A DNA stretch of 64,000 bases from an uncultured Sphingomonadaceae bacterium. Its GTDB lineage: Bacteria > Pseudomonadota > Alphaproteobacteria > Sphingomonadales > Sphingomonadaceae. Below, piece by piece: positions 26,347 through 36,903 of this stretch. The position numbers and the translations under genes are program-made. The stretch covers positions 1 to 64,000 of the forward strand of contig CAMLGC010000002.1 of NCBI GenBank assembly GCA_946479505.1, read 5' to 3'. The first letter of the stretch is position 1. Each line of letters opens with the position of its first letter. Below the pieces are notes generated by a model that was not told the origin of the DNA, did not search any database, and was given only the letters and a program-made list of their open reading frames with translations.

Positions 26347-28107
26347 ATGCTTGCCGACGACATCCCCTTCGTCCTGCTCGACGACGCCGGCGCCGACGGT
26401 GCGGGCGCGACGCTCTATCGCGCGCCGGTGCGAATCGTCGAAGCGAACACGCCCGAGGAGGTGCGGCCGGCGCTCGCGGCGTTGCGCGAGGCGCGGCGTG
26501 AGGGGCTGCATGCCGCGGGCTATCTCGCTTATGCCGCGGGACCGGGGATCGAACCCCGGATCGCGGCGACCGCCGGCGATTCGCCGCTCCTGTGGTTCGG
26601 GCTGTTCGAACGCGCCGAGAAGATCGCGGCGGAAGAGGTGGGGAGGCTGCTTCCCGATCCCGCGGGCGCGTGGTGTTCGCCGCCGCGGCCGCTGATCGAG
26701 GAAGACGACTATGCCCGACGCCTCGCGCGCGTGCTCGATGCGATCGTCGCGGGCGACATCTACCAGGCCAACCTGACCTTCGCGGCCGAGGTGAGAATCG
26801 CGGGCGATCCGCTGGCGCTCTATGCGCGGCTGCGCGCCCAGGCACGCGCACATTACGGCGCGGTCGTGCGAACCGAGCGCGCGCTTCTGCTCTCCCTTTC
26901 CCCCGAGCTCTTTTTTCGGCTCGATGGAGAAAGGCTGCTCGCGCGCCCGATGAAAGGCACCGCCGCGCGCGACGACGATGATCGCGCCGCCGTCGAGCGC
27001 CTCGCCGCCGATCCCAAACAGCGTGCCGAGAATTTGATGATCGTCGATCTGCTGCGCAACGATCTCGCACGTGTCGCCCGACCAGGCAGCGTCGCGGCAC
27101 CGCGGCTGTTCGCGGTCGAGACCTACCCGACGATCCACCAGATGGTGTCCGACGTGACCGCCGAGCTCGCGCCCGGCCGCGACGCGGTGGACGTGGTCGA
27201 GGCGCTGTTCCCGTGCGGGTCGATCACCGGCGCGCCCAAAATCCGGGCGAGCGAGGTAATCGCGGAGGTCGAGGCGTCTCCCCGCGGCGTTTATACCGGC
27301 GCGATCGGGCGGATCGCCGCGGACGGCGACGCGATCTTCAATGTCGCGATCCGCACGCTCGAGCTGGTCGACGGCGGCGATACCGCGCGGCTGGGGCTCG
27401 GTTCGGGGGTCGTCGCCGATTCGTGTGCGACCGACGAATGGTCCGAATGCCTGGCCAAGGGCGTATTCGTCACCGTGGGCCAGCGCCGGTTCGACCTGAT
27501 CGAGACGATGGCGTTCGACCCCGACGAGGGGATTGCGCTGCTCGACCGGCATCTCGCGCGGATGAAGGCGAGCGCGCGGGCCTTCGGCTTTTCCTTCGAT
27601 CGCCACGCGACGCGCAACGAGCTCCAGGCGGCGACCTTCCGTCTGCGCAACCGCTGCCGCGTCCGGCTGCTGCTCGGCCCCAGCGGCGCGATCGCGATCC
27701 AGGTGTCGCCGATCCCGCGCGTGCCGGAGGGACCGGTCGAGGTCGCGATCGTGCCGCTCCCGGTAAGCCCGCGCGACGTTCGCCTCGCGCACAAGACCAG
27801 CGACCGCGGCTTCTACGATCGCGCGCGCCGGCAGGCGGGCACGGCCGAGGTCGTCTTCGCCGATCGTCAGGGCTTCCTCACCGAAGGCAGCTTCACCAAC
27901 CTGTTCGTCGAGCGCGATGGGCGCCTCGTCACACCGCCCGCGTCACGCGGCCTTCTGCGGGGCGTGCTCCGCGCCGAGCTGCTCGAAAACGGGCGCGCGG
28001 TGGAGGCCGATCTGACCCGTGACGACCTCGCTGGCGGCTTCTTTGTCGGCAACGCGCTGCGCGGCCTCATCCCCGCTGTTGCAGTTGCGAACAGGCCGGG
28101 TCTATAG
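26347..28107 (+). CDS. pabB: Fused aminodeoxychorismate synthase component I / aminodeoxychorismate lyase
   Basis: 586-aa fusion for p-aminobenzoate, the folate precursor. The N-terminal chorismate-binding domain (about 1-390) has IYQANLTF, RPMKGTAARD, IVDLLRNDLARV, YPTIHQMVSDV and GSITGAPKIRA. The C-terminal domain (about 395-586) is a PLP class IV lyase with Lys483 in AHKTSDRGFY and TEGSFTNLFV, replacing a separate PabC. The glutaminase PabA is not in the window. ATG 26347 is the start closest to the domain. Such PabB-PabC fusions are common in alphaproteobacteria. It is followed after 30 bases by the aspartate aminotransferase gene. Confidence 0.93.
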   Translation: MLADDIPFVLLDDAGADGAGATLYRAPVRIVEANTPEEVRPALAALREARREGLHAAGYLAYAAGPGIEPRIAATAGDSPLLWFGLFERAEKIAAEEVGRLLPDPAGAWCSPPRPLIEEDDYARRLARVLDAIVAGDIYQANLTFAAEVRIAGDPLALYARLRAQARAHYGAVVRTERALLLSLSPELFFRLDGERLLARPMKGTAARDDDDRAAVERLAADPKQRAENLMIVDLLRNDLARVARPGSVAAPRLFAVETYPTIHQMVSDVTAELAPGRDAVDVVEALFPCGSITGAPKIRASEVIAEVEASPRGVYTGAIGRIAADGDAIFNVAIRTLELVDGGDTARLGLGSGVVADSCATDEWSECLAKGVFVTVGQRRFDLIETMAFDPDEGIALLDRHLARMKASARAFGFSFDRHATRNELQAATFRLRNRCRVRLLLGPSGAIAIQVSPIPRVPEGPVEVAIVPLPVSPRDVRLAHKTSDRGFYDRARRQAGTAEVVFADRQGFLTEGSFTNLFVERDGRLVTPPASRGLLRGVLRAELLENGRAVEADLTRDDLAGGFFVGNALRGLIPAVAVANRPGL

Positions 28108-29337
<1,230 letters not shown>

Positions 29338-29476
29338 ACGGGCCGCCCAGCATTCGTTAAGCCCCGCATACTATATCTTTCGTTGAAGCCGGCCGAACAG
29401 GTTCCGACCTGTCGGCGAGTATTGAATGTGCGGTTCGCGCAGTGCGCGGCCGCAGGATGGAAAAAGGACAAGAACA

Positions 29477-29620
29477 ATGCGGACCATCCTGAAGTCCGAT
29501 TTTTTCTGGCAGTTCCTCGGCGGCTTCGCGCTCGGCGCGATCGGGCTCGCCGGGATGCATCTTGCCGAACCTGCGAGCATGCCGGTCGATACGTCGGCCC
29601 CCATCGCGGCGGTCAACTGA
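29477..29620 (+). CDS. Small single-TM protein, unknown
   Basis: A 47-aa protein with a hydrophobic central segment (FWQFLGGFALGAIGLAGMHLA) flanked by a basic N-terminus (MRTILKSDF), so probably a single-pass membrane protein with the N-terminus inside. AAGGA lies about 8 bases before ATG 29477. Codon use is native. No family is recognised. It lies between the aminotransferase and msrA on the same strand. Confidence 0.65.
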   Translation: MRTILKSDFFWQFLGGFALGAIGLAGMHLAEPASMPVDTSAPIAAVN

Positions 29621-29707
29621 GCGCGGCTCAGCCAAGGTTCACCTGCGGATGCTAAGATAGCGGCTCATCATGGCTGCGCGGATGTGCGCGCGCCCAAGGA
29701 GAGCCCC

Positions 29708-30367
29708 ATGTTTCGCCCCCTCGTCGCCCTCGCCGGGCTGGGCGGCCTCGCCGCCTTCGCACTCAACACCACCCCCGCGGCCGCCGAGCACGCGGTCGCC
29801 ATTCCTGCACCCGCCGTCGACGTGCCGTCGTCCGGCCATCGCCAGACCGCCGTCCTCGCGGGGGGCTGCTTCTGGGGGATGGAGGCGGTGTTCGAGCAGG
29901 TAAAGGGCGTGACATCGGTGGTGAGCGGCTATGACGGGGGCAGCAAGGCGACCGCCAGCTACGCCGATGTCAGCACCGAAAAGACCGGCCATGCCGAGGC
30001 GGTGAGGATCACCTACGATCCGGCCCGCGTGAGCTACGGCACGCTGCTGCGCGTCTATTTCTCGGTCGCGCACGATCCGACGCAATTGAACCGCCAGACC
30101 CCCGATCGCGGCCCCAGCTATCGCTCGGCGATCTTCCCGCAGACGCCGGCGCAGAAGAAGGTTGCCGCGGCCTATATCGCGCAGCTCGCCCGGGCGCATG
30201 CCTTCGACAAGCCGATCGTGACGCGGATCGAGAGCGGCACCTTCTATCCGGCCGAGGCGCACCATCAGAATTTCTACCGCAAGAACCCGCGCCATCCGTA
30301 TATCGTGCATTGGGACAAGCCGAAGGTCGCCGCCTTCCGCGCCGCCTTCCCGAAGCTGGCCGCGTAG
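29708..30367 (+). CDS. msrA: Exported peptide-methionine (S)-S-oxide reductase MsrA
   Basis: Repairs oxidised methionine (S-sulfoxide); 219 aa. The catalytic motif GGCFWGMEA (Cys54) and the family blocks VVSGYDGG, VRITYDP, SVAHDPTQLNRQ, DRGPSYRSAIF and AEAHHQNFY are present. The first ~27 residues form a signal peptide (MFRPLVALAGLGGLAAFALN, then TTPAAA), so this form acts in the periplasm; cytosolic MsrA lacks this. AAGGAG lies about 8 bases before ATG 29708. No msrB is adjacent, and the redox partner that recycles it in the periplasm is not evident. Confidence 0.95.
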   Translation: MFRPLVALAGLGGLAAFALNTTPAAAEHAVAIPAPAVDVPSSGHRQTAVLAGGCFWGMEAVFEQVKGVTSVVSGYDGGSKATASYADVSTEKTGHAEAVRITYDPARVSYGTLLRVYFSVAHDPTQLNRQTPDRGPSYRSAIFPQTPAQKKVAAAYIAQLARAHAFDKPIVTRIESGTFYPAEAHHQNFYRKNPRHPYIVHWDKPKVAAFRAAFPKLAA

Positions 30368-30407
30368 CGGCGTTGCAGGAAGGGCGGCGAAGGCCTAAAT
30401 TGCCCTC

Positions 30408-30635
30408 ATGAACACCTTCCTCGCCATCCTGCTCGTCGCCGCGATGATCGCGACGGTCGTGGCGCTCGTCCGCGGCATCGTCACCTTCCTGAAGACGACC
30501 GAGGCGGAGCTCAACGGCACGCAGCCCACGGCGTCGAGTCTCAAGTCGAACAAGATGATGCAGTTCCGCATCTTCTTCCAGGCACTGGCGATCATGATCG
30601 TGGTGCTGATCCTGTTCGCCGCCGGCCGCACCTGA
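30408..30635 (+). CDS. HIG1-domain twin-transmembrane protein
   Basis: A 75-aa protein with two membrane helices separated by a short loop containing LKSNKMMQFRIFFQALAI, the HIG1 (hypoxia-induced gene 1) signature. Related mitochondrial proteins associate with cytochrome oxidase supercomplexes. It lies 11 bases before the cobalamin adenosyltransferase reading frame and is probably cotranscribed with it. The role in bacteria is not established. Confidence 0.85.
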   Translation: MNTFLAILLVAAMIATVVALVRGIVTFLKTTEAELNGTQPTASSLKSNKMMQFRIFFQALAIMIVVLILFAAGRT

Positions 30636-30646
30636 GCGGGTTTCTC

Positions 30647-31216
30647 CTGGTCAAACTCACCAAGATCTACACCCGCAAGGGCGATACCGGCACGACCGGG
30701 CTGGTCGATGGGTCGCGCCTTCCGAAGGACGATCCGCGCATGGCGGCGATCGGCGATGTCGACGAGGCGAACAGCGCCATCGGCGTCGCCGTTTCCGCGC
30801 TCGGCGAAATGGGAGCGCGTGCGGCGCTTACGCGCCTCCAGAGCGACCTGTTCGATCTTGGCGCCGATTTGGCGACTCCGGGCGATGATTTCGCCCCGTC
30901 GGACATGGTGCTTCGCATCGTGCCCGCGCAGGTCGCGCGGCTCGAGGTCGAGATCGACGCGATGAACGGGGGGCTGGCGCCGCTCACCAGCTTCATCCTG
31001 CCGGGCGGCACCCCCGCTGCTGCCGCGCTCCACCTTGCGCGGGCGATCACGCGACGCGCCGAGCGGTCGGCGGTCGCGGCCGCGCAGAGCCTCGCCATCA
31101 ACCCGCACGCGCTCGCCTATCTCAACCGCCTGTCCGACTGGCTGTTCGTCGCGGCGCGGGTCGCGAACGACGCAGGAGAGGGCGACGTGCTCTGGATTCC
31201 CGGCGCAACCCGCTGA
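30647..31216 (+). CDS. Corrinoid adenosyltransferase, PduO/MMAB type, apparent CTG start
   Basis: Transfers the adenosyl group of ATP to cob(I)alamin. The full frame reads VKLTKIYTRKGDTGTTGL from just after CTG 30647, the ATP-binding N-terminus of the family, then GDVDEANSAIG, AITRRAERSAV and LNRLSDWLFVAARVAN. The first in-frame ATG (30740) would remove the ATP site and cannot be the true start. No ATG, GTG or TTG lies between the upstream stop and the conserved KLTKIYT; CTG occupies the position where relatives have ATG. So a CTG start or a sequence error is inferred. With CTG the protein is 189 aa. It follows the HIG1 gene by 11 bases. Confidence 0.88.
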   Translation: MVKLTKIYTRKGDTGTTGLVDGSRLPKDDPRMAAIGDVDEANSAIGVAVSALGEMGARAALTRLQSDLFDLGADLATPGDDFAPSDMVLRIVPAQVARLEVEIDAMNGGLAPLTSFILPGGTPAAAALHLARAITRRAERSAVAAAQSLAINPHALAYLNRLSDWLFVAARVANDAGEGDVLWIPGATR

Positions 31217-31289
31217 CAAGGGGGTAGCGTCCCGGGCAGAAACGCTTCATGCTGGCCGATCGCCATAGCCCTCCCCTCCAAGCGAGAGG

Positions 31290-32549
31290 ATGACGGTGCC
31301 CGCCGCCGCTTTCGCCCTCGATCCGTCGACCCTTGCGAGTCGCTTTGCCGCTGTCCGGGCGCTGAGCCGCGCGCTCGCCGCGCCGCTGTCGGATGCCGAC
31401 GCGACCGTTCAATCGATGGAAGATGCGTCGCCCGCCAAATGGCACCTCGCGCACACAAGCTGGTTCTTCGAGACCTTCGTGCTGCGCGACCATGTGCCCG
31501 GCTACGCGCTCCACGACGAGCGATTCCCCTTCCTGTTCAACAGCTATTACGAGGCCGAAGGCCGGCGCCACGCGCGCAACCGCCGCGGCATGGTGACGCG
31601 GCCGAGCCTCGATGAGGTGCTCGCCTATCGTGCGCACGTGGAGACGGCGCTGCTCGATGCGTTGCCCTTGCTTGCGGCGCCGGCGCAAGCGCTGGTCGAG
31701 CTCGGCTGCCATCACGAGGAGCAGCATCAGGAGCTGCTGCTCACCGATATCCTCCACCTGTTCAGCCGTAACCCCGTAGAGCCTGCGCTCTGGCCGGCGA
31801 CGCGCAAGCAGCCGGTGGCGATGCCGGGGCCGATCGGCTGGATCGAAGGGCTGGCGGGCGTGGTTGAGATCGGCGCCGCCGGCGACCGCTTCGCCTTCGA
31901 CTGCGAAGGGCCGCGCCATGCCGAACTGCTCCACCCCCACGCGCTCGCCGACCGCACTGTCACCAACGGCGAGTGGATCGCGTTCATCGAAGAGGGCGGC
32001 TATCGCGATCCCGCGCACTGGCTTTCGGATGGCTGGGCCTGGGTCCAGGCCGAAGAGATCGCCGCGCCGCTTTATTGGCAATGCGGCGACGAAGGCTGGA
32101 CGCGCTTCGGCCTCGACGGTCGCCGCGCGGTCGATCCGGCCGCGCCGGTCACGCATGTCAGCTTCTACGAGGCCGATGCCTATGCGCGCTGGGCGCACGT
32201 ACGGCTGCCGACCGAGGCCGAATGGGAAGCGGAGGCCCAGCGCCACGATTCGCGCGGCGGCAACCAGCTCGACACCGCCGGCCCGGTCGAGCCGCGCCCT
32301 GCCGAAAGCCCCGCTTTCTTCGGTGACGTCTGGGAATGGACGGGCAGTGCCTATCGTCCCTATCCGGGTTTTCGCGCGGCCGAAGGCGCGGTTGGCGAAT
32401 ATAACGGCAAGTTCATGAGCGGGCAGATCGTGCTCAAGGGCGGCTCGTGCGCCACCCCGCGCGGGCATGTGCGCAGCTCCTATCGCAATTTCTTCTATCC
32501 GCATCAGCGCTGGCAGTTCACCGGCGTGCGCCTCGCCAGGGACTGCTGA
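31290..32549 (+). CDS. egtB: Ergothioneine biosynthesis protein EgtB (sulfoxide synthase)
   Basis: Non-heme iron enzyme that joins a thiol donor (gamma-glutamylcysteine or cysteine) to hercynine with O2; 419 aa. The N-terminal DinB-like domain supplies the three-His iron site, predicted here as His55 (WHLAHTSWFFE) and His142/His146 (CHHEEQHQELL). The C-terminal formylglycine-enzyme-like domain has THVSFYEADAYARW, LPTEAEWEAEA, FGDVWEWTGSAY and SYRNFFYPHQRWQFTGVRLA. It is followed 11 bases later by egtD. No egtC or egtE is in the window. Confidence 0.95.
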   Translation: MTVPAAAFALDPSTLASRFAAVRALSRALAAPLSDADATVQSMEDASPAKWHLAHTSWFFETFVLRDHVPGYALHDERFPFLFNSYYEAEGRRHARNRRGMVTRPSLDEVLAYRAHVETALLDALPLLAAPAQALVELGCHHEEQHQELLLTDILHLFSRNPVEPALWPATRKQPVAMPGPIGWIEGLAGVVEIGAAGDRFAFDCEGPRHAELLHPHALADRTVTNGEWIAFIEEGGYRDPAHWLSDGWAWVQAEEIAAPLYWQCGDEGWTRFGLDGRRAVDPAAPVTHVSFYEADAYARWAHVRLPTEAEWEAEAQRHDSRGGNQLDTAGPVEPRPAESPAFFGDVWEWTGSAYRPYPGFRAAEGAVGEYNGKFMSGQIVLKGGSCATPRGHVRSSYRNFFYPHQRWQFTGVRLARDC

Positions 32550-32560
32550 TCTTGACGACG

Positions 32561-33517
32561 ATGACCCAGAACGGCCGCCCCGATTCCGCCTTCCGCACCG
32601 ACGTGCTCGACGGTTTTGCAGCGAAACAGCGCGCGGTGCCCGCCCGCTGGCTCTACGACCGCCGCGGCTCCGAGCTGTTCGAGGCGATCACCGAGCTTCC
32701 CGAATACTACCCCACCCGCACCGAGACGGCGATTCTTCGCGACAGCGGCGCCGCGATCGCGGCCAAGGTCGGTCGGGGTCGCGCGGTGGTCGAGTTCGGC
32801 TCGGGTTCGTCGGCGAAGACGCCGCTGCTGCTCGGCGCGATCCACCCGGCGGCCTATGTGCCGATCGATATATCCGGCGATTTCCTGCGCGATTCGGCTG
32901 CGGCGCTTGCGAAGGAGGTACCGGGGCTGCCGGTGATTCCGGTCGAGGCCGATTTCATGCACCCGATCGCGCTGCCGCCGCGAATCGCCGATCTCCCCAA
33001 GCTGGGCTTCTTCCCGGGCTCGACGATCGGCAACCTGGTGCCGCGCACCTCGGTCGATCTGCTCCGTGCGATGCGCGAATCGCTCGGCGACGAGGCGATG
33101 CTGCTGATCGGGATGGATCGGGTAAAGGGGGAGGAGGTGCTGCTCCCCGCCTATGACGATGCGGCCGGCGTCACCGCCGCGTTCAATCGCAACCTGCTCG
33201 ACCGGATCAATCGTGAGCTGGGCGGAACGATCCCGCTCGACGCTTTCCGTCATCGCGCGATCTGGAACGAGACGCTGACGCGGATCGAGATGCATCTCGA
33301 GGCGACCCGCGATGTCTCCTTCATGATCGACGGCCAGGGCTTCGCGATGAAGGCGGGCGAGACGATCCATACCGAGAACAGCCACAAATACGGCCCCCGC
33401 GACGCGCGGATGCTGCTGCTCGCGGGCGAATGGACGCCCCTTGCCGAATGGACCGATCCCGACGACCGCTTCGCGCTGCTCCTCGCCGAGGCGCGGCCGC
33501 GACGGAAGGCGCCGTAG
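32561..33517 (+). CDS. egtD: L-histidine N(alpha)-methyltransferase EgtD
   Basis: SAM-dependent enzyme that trimethylates histidine to hercynine, the EgtB substrate; 318 aa. Family blocks: RWLYDRRGSELFEAITELPE, YYPTRTETAIL, the SAM loop EFGSGSSAKTPLLL, GFFPGSTIGNL, LIGMDRVK and the C-terminal IHTENSHKYG. ATG 32561 is used; an in-frame TTG at 32552 has the better ribosome site (AGGGA at 9 bases) and could be the real start, adding three residues. It forms an operon with egtB and converges with the DUF1176 gene. Confidence 0.96.
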   Translation: MTQNGRPDSAFRTDVLDGFAAKQRAVPARWLYDRRGSELFEAITELPEYYPTRTETAILRDSGAAIAAKVGRGRAVVEFGSGSSAKTPLLLGAIHPAAYVPIDISGDFLRDSAAALAKEVPGLPVIPVEADFMHPIALPPRIADLPKLGFFPGSTIGNLVPRTSVDLLRAMRESLGDEAMLLIGMDRVKGEEVLLPAYDDAAGVTAAFNRNLLDRINRELGGTIPLDAFRHRAIWNETLTRIEMHLEATRDVSFMIDGQGFAMKAGETIHTENSHKYGPRDARMLLLAGEWTPLAEWTDPDDRFALLLAEARPRRKAP

Positions 33518-33568
33518 TTTTCCGGGTGCAGCGGGGCTGATCCCGATTGCGGGCCGGCGCCGCCTCGA

Positions 33569-34678
33569 TCAGCGCCGCACCACGCGCGTGCGCCAGGTGG
33601 TGAGCATGTTCGGATTGCCCCGGCACTCGCCCATTTCCGCCTGTTCGGCCAGCCGGAGCATCGTGCCGTCCCACACGAAATCCTGCTGCACGCCGCAATC
33701 GCCCAGCCCGCGGGCTTTGGCGTAGCTCGTCAGCACGCCGTCGGCGACGCTGCCGTTGACCACCTCGGGGATCGTCGCGACCACGCCGTTTTCGGTGAAA
33801 CCCGTCGGCGCATCGACCTTTGCCGGCGCGGCCTTGCCGTCCTCGAGCACGAACACCGCCGAGCTCAGATTATAGGCGCCCGCGCTGCACGGAATCAGCA
33901 CCAGGGTCGCGCCCTCGCCCAGCGGATATGCCTCGGGCGCGAGATCGCGGATCATCAGATCATCGCACTCCGCGCGCTTCTTGAGCTCGGCGACCATCAT
34001 CGCGTCGATCTGCGGGCTGCCGGTGGCGACCGGTGCGGCGACGATCACGGGCAGCGCCGGTTCCGCGGGCACGGCGGTCGCGGGGTCGTTGCCTTTGGCG
34101 ACGATCGCGGTGACGGTATCGGCGCGGCCCTGCGCGGCGTCGATGAACCGCAACGCCGCGGAGGCGCCCGCGAGCGACAGGCGGGCGATCGGCGCGCCGC
34201 CGGGATCGCGGACCGTCAGCGTGTGGCCGATGGCGAGCGCATAGGCGATCGCCGCGGCGGCGTTGCCGGTGAGCGATGTCGTGCCGTCGCGCACTGCCGG
34301 AAAGGCGCCGCCGACGGGCGCGCCGTCGATCGCGATGCGCGCAGGGGAAACGCCGTCCTGGTTGGGCTGAAGCGTGACGCTGATCGCGCCGTCGGGGCCC
34401 GCGTCGCGGGTGACGGCGAGGTTGACCGGATAAAAATCGCCATCTTCGGGCGAAAGCGAAGCCATCGAGCATTGCCCGCCATTGTCGCACGCGACCGTCC
34501 AATCCTCGAAGGTGCGCGCCTCCGTCGGGTCGGGCGCGGCATGGCTGTCGACGATCGGTGCAGGCGTCGGGGTCGGCGCCGGTGTGATGGCGTTCACGGG
34601 TGCAGCGGTGTTCGCATGCTCCGGCTTGGACGAGCAGGCGGCGAGCAGGGCGAGGGCGGCGACGGCAATTCTCTTCAT
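33569..34678 (-). CDS. DUF1176 lipoprotein
   Basis: A 369-aa predicted lipoprotein: [17 protein letters not shown] has a lipobox with Cys at 15, followed by a threonine/proline-rich linker. The mature part fits DUF1176: [14 protein letters not shown] near the start, [10 protein letters not shown] in the middle, and [14 protein letters not shown] and [16 protein letters not shown] at the end, with several conserved cysteines likely paired. Function unknown; an envelope location is expected. The start at 34678 is chosen for the lipobox; the longer frame overlaps the divergent dehydrogenase gene. It converges with egtD. Confidence 0.88.
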   Translation of the reverse strand: MKRIAVAALALLAACSSKPEHANTAAPVNAITPAPTPTPAPIVDSHAAPDPTEARTFEDWTVACDNGGQCSMASLSPEDGDFYPVNLAVTRDAGPDGAISVTLQPNQDGVSPARIAIDGAPVGGAFPAVRDGTTSLTGNAAAAIAYALAIGHTLTVRDPGGAPIARLSLAGASAALRFIDAAQGRADTVTAIVAKGNDPATAVPAEPALPVIVAAPVATGSPQIDAMMVAELKKRAECDDLMIRDLAPEAYPLGEGATLVLIPCSAGAYNLSSAVFVLEDGKAAPAKVDAPTGFTENGVVATIPEVVNGSVADGVLTSYAKARGLGDCGVQQDFVWDGTMLRLAEQAEMGECRGNPNMLTTWRTRVVRR

Positions 34679-34763
34679 CGCTGCGCACCCTAGCAGGGCT
34701 GTCGCGTCGCGCAAAAGCGGCTTATGCGCTTCCGCGGACACCAAATTTGCAAGGAGCATCGAA

Positions 34764-35633
34764 ATGCAGGCGGTCGGCGTGATCGGGGCGGGGCAGATGG
34801 GCGCGGGCATCGCGCAGGTCTCCGCGCAGGCGGGCTATCGCGTGCTCCTGGCCGACGTTTCGAAGGAGCGCGCCGAGGCGGGCAAGGACGGAATCGCGAA
34901 ACAACTCGATCGGCTCATCGGCAAGGAGAAGATCGACGCGCAGGCGCGCGACGAAGCGCTCGAGCGGATCGAGCCGGTCGACGGCGTCGCCGGCATGTCG
35001 GCGTGCGGGCTCGTGATCGAGGCGGCGACCGAGCGCGAGGAGATCAAGCGCGCGATCTTCGCCGATGTCGGCAGGGTGCTCGGCCATCAGGCGGTGCTCG
35101 CATCGAACACCTCGTCGATTCCGATCACGCGGCTTGCGCAGGCGGCGCCGGACCCTGCGCGCTTCGTCGGCGTGCATTTCTTCAATCCGGTGCCGGTGAT
35201 GGGGCTGATCGAGCTCATTCGCGGCCTCGCCACCTCGGACGAGACGGTCAAGGTCGTCGAGACCTACGCCGCTGCGCTCGGCAAATGGGTGGTCCACGCC
35301 AATGACGCGCCGGGCTTCATCGTCAACCGCGTGCTGATGCCGATGCTCAACGAAGCCTGCTTCGCACTCGGCGAGGGCGTCGCGACGATCCCCGATATCG
35401 ACGCCGCATGCACGCTCGGGCTCAACCATCCGATGGGCCCGTTCACGCTCGCCGACTTCATCGGGCTCGACACGTGTCTTGAGATCACCAAGGTGCTGTT
35501 CCACGGCACCGGCGATCCCAAGTTCCGCCCCGCGCCGCTGCTCGTCAAATATGTCGAGGCCGGCTGGTACGGCCGCAAGACCGGGCGCGGCTTCTACGAT
35601 TATTCGCAGCCCGAGCCGGTGCCGACGCGGTGA
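34764..35633 (+). CDS. 3-hydroxybutyryl-CoA dehydrogenase
   Basis: NAD(P)-dependent 3-hydroxyacyl-CoA dehydrogenase, 289 aa. N-terminal Rossmann motif [16 protein letters not shown], then [12 protein letters not shown], the catalytic His region [15 protein letters not shown], and C-terminal helical domain with [19 protein letters not shown] and [11 protein letters not shown]. It is the stand-alone short-chain type (Hbd/PaaH-like), involved in butyrate, PHB or phenylacetate metabolism. AAGGAG lies 7-8 bases before ATG 34764, which decides the start. PHA synthase is at 45 kb, so a link to PHB turnover is possible but not shown. Confidence 0.94.
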   Translation: MQAVGVIGAGQMGAGIAQVSAQAGYRVLLADVSKERAEAGKDGIAKQLDRLIGKEKIDAQARDEALERIEPVDGVAGMSACGLVIEAATEREEIKRAIFADVGRVLGHQAVLASNTSSIPITRLAQAAPDPARFVGVHFFNPVPVMGLIELIRGLATSDETVKVVETYAAALGKWVVHANDAPGFIVNRVLMPMLNEACFALGEGVATIPDIDAACTLGLNHPMGPFTLADFIGLDTCLEITKVLFHGTGDPKFRPAPLLVKYVEAGWYGRKTGRGFYDYSQPEPVPTR

Positions 35634-35637
35634 CGGT

Positions 35638-36903
35638 CTAGCCGATCAGCAGCCCCGCCAGCGCCGCGGACATTAGGTTCGCGAGGCTGCCTGCGAGCAG
35701 CGCGCGGATGCCCAGCTTGGCGATCATCGGGCGCTGGTTGGGCGCGAGGCCACCGGTCACCGCCATCTGGATCGCGATCGACGAGAAATTGGCGAAACCG
35801 CACAAGGCGAACGTGACGATCGCGACGGTGCGGGGGCTGAGCGTCGCCTGAACCTTGCCCAAGTCGATATACGCGACGAACTCGTTGAGCACGACCTTCT
35901 CGCCGAAGAATCCTCCGGCCGCGCCGGCCTCGTTCCACGGAATGTTGAGCAGGAACATCACCGGCTTGAAGACATAGCCGAGCAGTCCCTGGAAGGTGAG
36001 GTCGGGGATACCCACCAGATTGCCTACTCCGGTGAGGATGCCGTTGGCGAGCGCCACCAAGGCGACGAACGCGAGCACCATCGCGCCCACCGCGACGGCG
36101 AGCTTGACGCCGGTCTGCGCGCCCTGCGCAGCGGCCATGATGATGTTGGCGGGCTTTTCCTCGTCGTGCGTCGCCTCGGCGAGCGCGATCTGCTCACCTT
36201 CCGGATCGTCGCCGAGCGGGAGCTCACCCTCGACCGGCCCCTCGGGCGCGTCGGGCATGATGATCTTGGCCATCAGGATGCCCCCCGGCGCGGCCATGAA
36301 ACTGGCGGCGAGGAGATAGTCGATGCGGATGCCCATGGAGGCATAGGCCGCGAGAATCGTCCCCGCGACGCCCGCCATCCCGCTCGTCATCACGGTGAAG
36401 AGCTGCGCCGGCGTCAGGCTGGCGAGATAGGGGCGGATGACGAGTGGCGATTCGCTCTGCCCGACGAAGATATTCGCCGCCGCGCACAGCGATTCGACCT
36501 TGGAGACGCCGATCACCTTCTCGATGCCGCCGCCGATCCAGCGCACGACGAGCTGCATGATGCCGAGATAATAGAGGATCGAGACGAGGCTCGCGAAGAA
36601 GATGATGACGGGAAGCGCCGCGATCGCGAAGCTGTTGCCGCCGATCTCGGGGCTCGCGAGCGGGCCGAAGATGAAGTCCACGCCCGCCTTGGCATAGCCG
36701 AGCAGATTGGCGACTCCGCCCGACAGGAAGCCGAGCACCGATTGGCCCCAGGGCACGTAGAGCACCAGCACCGCGATTCCCGCCTGGAGCGCGAAGGCGG
36801 CGCCGACGACGCGCGGGCGGATCGCACGGCGATTGGTGGAAAGCGCGAAGGCGATCGCCAGGATCACCAGGATGCCGGCGATACCGATGAGGAATCGTGT
36901 CAT
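35638..36903 (-). CDS. NupC-type concentrative nucleoside transporter
   Basis: A 421-aa polytopic protein of the CNT family. N-terminal MTRFLIGIAGILVILAIAFA and RAIRPRVVGAAFALQ, the gate region (ESLCAAANIFVGQSESPLVI, with the nucleoside-contacting QSES), MTSGMAGVAGTILAAYASMG, and C-terminal NEFVAYIDLG and TFALCGFANFSSIAIQMAVTGGLAP. An acidic insert (about 222-245) precedes the last helices. The ATG at 36903 is the natural start; the open frame continues antisense through two real genes and is an artefact of high GC. Specificity (pyrimidine or purine nucleosides) is not inferable. It converges with the dehydrogenase gene, 4 bases apart. Confidence 0.93.
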   Translation of the reverse strand: MTRFLIGIAGILVILAIAFALSTNRRAIRPRVVGAAFALQAGIAVLVLYVPWGQSVLGFLSGGVANLLGYAKAGVDFIFGPLASPEIGGNSFAIAALPVIIFFASLVSILYYLGIMQLVVRWIGGGIEKVIGVSKVESLCAAANIFVGQSESPLVIRPYLASLTPAQLFTVMTSGMAGVAGTILAAYASMGIRIDYLLAASFMAAPGGILMAKIIMPDAPEGPVEGELPLGDDPEGEQIALAEATHDEEKPANIIMAAAQGAQTGVKLAVAVGAMVLAFVALVALANGILTGVGNLVGIPDLTFQGLLGYVFKPVMFLLNIPWNEAGAAGGFFGEKVVLNEFVAYIDLGKVQATLSPRTVAIVTFALCGFANFSSIAIQMAVTGGLAPNQRPMIAKLGIRALLAGSLANLMSAALAGLLIG

